Below are positions 6,376-7,685 of a DNA stretch of 7,685 nt, one piece after another. Position 1 is the stretch's first letter. Each line of letters starts with the position of its first letter. Source of the DNA: Kiritimatiellia bacterium (lineage in GTDB: Bacteria; Verrucomicrobiota; Kiritimatiellia; RFP12; UBA1067); contig JAGBZQ010000073.1 in assembly GCA_017628165.1 (NCBI GenBank), positions 1 through 7,685 of the forward strand, written 5' to 3'. The notes below the pieces were generated by a model. That model searched no databases. It was given only the letters and a program-made list of their open reading frames with translations, and was not told the origin of the DNA. A program made the translations under genes and the position numbers.

Positions 6376-7562
6376 TTTTCTGTTCCTTTCTCTTCGTATA
6401 AATCGGCCCATGCGTCAAGAGTGCGCTCGCACCTGCCTTCAGCCTTGAAGACGATCCGGTTGTAGTCAAGCGCATCAAGAAAATCACGGTTATGGATAAA
6501 GCGTCCCTTGCCCTTCGTGGGCATACCGGAAAGACGGCGCGTACTCTCCATAAGGAGAACGGAGGAAAAATACACGGCTTTAGGAATCTTGAGCGACTGA
6601 AGCATCATCTGCATCACTTTACGGCCGGTATTATCCTTGGAAGATTTGTAGAGAGCCGTCATCAGAACGGCAGCTCGCAAGGCATTGGAGACCTCAAAGC
6701 CCTTCTTGGCCATCATCGCATCATATCCGTCAAGAACCTCAAGATACTTCCAGATCATCTTGCCCTTTCCGGAATCGATACTTGCCGCAAGCTCGGGAAG
6801 CAAATCGCCCAGCATCCCCGTCTCCCACATGAGGCGGAAAGCCTTGGCGCTCTTGGAGTAGGAAAAGAGGCGGAACACTTCCTCGCAAACGCGTGGCACA
6901 GCCGCATTTAAGATGCAGGCATGATGCTTTTTCATCGCGGCAAGAGTCTTGCGCTCGATCTTGAAATCAAGACGCGAAGAGAACTTTACCGCACGCATCA
7001 TACGCACAGGATCCTCCTGGAAGCGGATGTCAGGATCGCCGATAGCGCGAATGATACGCTTATTGAGATCATCCATTCCGCCCACCCAGTCAATGACGCT
7101 GAAATCTTTAATATCATAAAAAAGGCCATTCACCGTAAAATCGCGGCGGTATGCGTCCGTCTCCGGTGTGCCGAAAGTGTTGTCCTCAAGGGGGCCGAGG
7201 GCTGCATTTTCAATAATCTCGCCAACAGTCTGCGAATTCTGGCGGAATGTTGCCGTTTCAATTATGTTGGAGCCGAAGCGCACGTGCGCCAAACGGAAGC
7301 GCCTGCCGATAAGAAAGCAGTTCTTGAACGCGCGGCGCACTTCGCAGGGCTTTGCGGAAGTGCCTACATCAAAATCCTTCGGCTCACGACCGAGAAGAAG
7401 ATCCCTTACGCCGCCGCCTACGAGATATGCGGTATATCCGAGCGAGGAGAGCCGATACAAAACCTTGAGAGCATCTGGATCGATACTCTTTCTTGAAATG
7501 CAATGATCCGGCCGCGCATAAACGACCGGCTGCCTTTTCTTTCTCTTCAAAAACTCGAACAT
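6372..7562 (-). CDS. pcnB: Poly(A) polymerase I (class II nucleotidyltransferase)
   Basis: The enzyme adds A residues to RNA 3' ends in the cytoplasm, marking RNA for degradation. It closely follows E. coli PcnB: HCISRKSIDPDALKVLYRL (20-38), GGGVRDLLLG (49-58), KDFDV (62-66, metal-binding D63 and D65), RRDFTVNGLFYD (139-150, D141 as likely third carboxylate), DWVGGMDDL (158-166) and REDP-type QEDPVRMMRAVKF (182-194). The LIGRRFRLAHV run (84-94) matches the signature that separates bacterial poly(A) polymerases from the otherwise similar CCA-adding enzymes, so I favour polyadenylation. At 396 residues it is shorter than E. coli PcnB (about 450) and lacks much of the basic C-terminal tail. It is the first gene of the operon. 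No Shine-Dalgarno precedes ATG 7562, which fits a leaderless transcript. Confidence 0.9.
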   Translation of the reverse strand: MFEFLKRKKRQPVVYARPDHCISRKSIDPDALKVLYRLSSLGYTAYLVGGGVRDLLLGREPKDFDVGTSAKPCEVRRAFKNCFLIGRRFRLAHVRFGSNIIETATFRQNSQTVGEIIENAALGPLEDNTFGTPETDAYRRDFTVNGLFYDIKDFSVIDWVGGMDDLNKRIIRAIGDPDIRFQEDPVRMMRAVKFSSRLDFKIERKTLAAMKKHHACILNAAVPRVCEEVFRLFSYSKSAKAFRLMWETGMLGDLLPELAASIDSGKGKMIWKYLEVLDGYDAMMAKKGFEVSNALRAAVLMTALYKSSKDNTGRKVMQMMLQSLKIPKAVYFSSVLLMESTRRLSGMPTKGKGRFIHNRDFLDALDYNRIVFKAEGRCERTLDAWADLYEEKGTEK

Positions 7563-7569
7563 TTAAGAT

Positions 7570-7599
7570 AGTATACTATTTACATCCCCCAAAAATCAA
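7570..7599 (-). promoter_or_regulatory. Sigma70-type promoter for the pcnB-mla-gluQ operon
   Basis: On the minus strand TTGATT (7599-7594) is followed by an 18-base spacer and TATACT (7575-7570). Only seven bases separate the -10 box from the pcnB ATG, so transcription should start at or within a base or two of the start codon. The -10 lies inside a perfect 12-base palindrome, ATAGTATACTAT (7568-7579). It is the only convincing promoter upstream of the seven linked genes, whose junctions leave little room for others. Prediction from sequence alone. Confidence 0.6.
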
Positions 7600-7610
7600 G
7601 AGGATTTGTG

Positions 7611-7626
7611 AAAGACCGAAGTCTTC
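7611..7626 (-). other. Small hairpin with C(UUCG)G loop
   Basis: On the minus strand AAGAC-TTCG-GTCTT forms a perfect five-pair stem (7625-7612), with a sixth G-U pair possible at 7626/7611. The closing C(UUCG)G loop is the exceptionally stable tetraloop. No U-tract follows, so it is not a standard terminator. It lies just upstream of the predicted pcnB promoter, so it would not be in the pcnB mRNA unless transcription comes from further upstream. A second small stem, CGAC-GTA-GTCG, lies at 7639-7649. Role unknown. Confidence 0.45.
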
Positions 7627-7654
7627 ATTCTGCAAGTGCGACGTAGTCGGCGGC

Positions 7655-7685
7655 TTTTTTTGACAAAAAAATTGCCGTATCCCCC
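7655..7685 (-). terminator. Probable 3' half of a Rho-independent terminator (truncated by window edge)
   Basis: On the minus strand GGGGGATACGGCAA (7685-7672) is directly followed by seven T (7671-7665), the form of the descending arm and U-tract of an intrinsic terminator. The ascending arm would lie beyond base 7685 and cannot be seen. Seven T also lie on the plus strand (7655-7661), forming T7-GAC-A7, so it might act in both directions. If real, it separates the pcnB operon from a minus-strand gene just outside the window. Confidence 0.4.

Noticed and set aside
6376..6411. N-terminal extension of the YfgM-like gene to ATG 6411
   Set aside because: It would add 12 mostly basic residues inside the pcnB gene; the ATG at 6375 has a ribosome binding site and an ATGA overlap.
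5920..6465. Plus-strand open frame of 181 codons
   Set aside because: Antisense across the YfgM-like gene and the end of pcnB; no ribosome binding site or motif supports it.
6921..7496. Plus-strand open frame of 191 codons
   Set aside because: Antisense to the catalytic domain of pcnB, the most conserved part of that gene.

Overview
The window is a compact bacterial gene block with every supported gene on the minus strand. It therefore reads right to left, from about 7600 down to 1. The proteins point to a diderm (a complete MlaE-MlaF-MlaD lipid-transport core) with anaerobic metabolism (pyruvate:ferredoxin oxidoreductase). A secreted HExxH/EGxA metallopeptidase of DUF1570/peptidase-MA type, together with a long repeat-bearing MlaD, leans towards the PVC group (Verrucomicrobiota, Kiritimatiellota, Lentisphaerota or Planctomycetota). 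That placement is inference from protein style; there is no rRNA or marker phylogeny here.

Layout in transcription order. 7563-7685 is intergenic. It holds what looks like the 3' half of a terminator for a gene lying beyond the window, a small C(UUCG)G hairpin, and a good sigma70-type promoter whose predicted start falls on or next to the pcnB start codon. Then comes a very tight operon: pcnB-type poly(A) polymerase (7562-6372), a membrane-anchored YfgM-like helical-repeat protein (6375-5653), MlaE permease (5656-4838), MlaF ATPase (4815-4072), MlaD-type MCE protein (4075-3002), the secreted metallopeptidase (3000-1579) and glutamyl-Q tRNA(Asp) synthetase (1615-668). Three junctions are 4-base ATGA overlaps, one is a 1-base gap, one a 22-base gap and one a 37-base overlap, so translational coupling is likely throughout. 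After an 88-base gap with its own extended -10 promoter comes the first 193 codons of pyruvate:ferredoxin oxidoreductase, cut by the left edge.

How the genes work together. MlaE, MlaF and MlaD are the inner-membrane phospholipid transporter: permease, ATPase and periplasmic lipid-binding/tunnel subunit. MlaA, MlaB and MlaC are not in the window. The YfgM-like protein and the metallopeptidase both face the cell envelope and are co-translated with the transporter, so an envelope role is a reasonable guess for both. The two outer genes of the operon act on RNA (3'-end polyadenylation and queuosine-tRNA glutamylation) and may be there simply for co-expression. The PFOR gene is a separate central-metabolism unit.

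Most of the block is well-known families. The least explained items are the metallopeptidase, the YfgM-like protein, the four-repeat C-terminal half of MlaD, and the apparently leaderless pcnB transcript. I saw no mobile element, CRISPR array, tRNA or rRNA.
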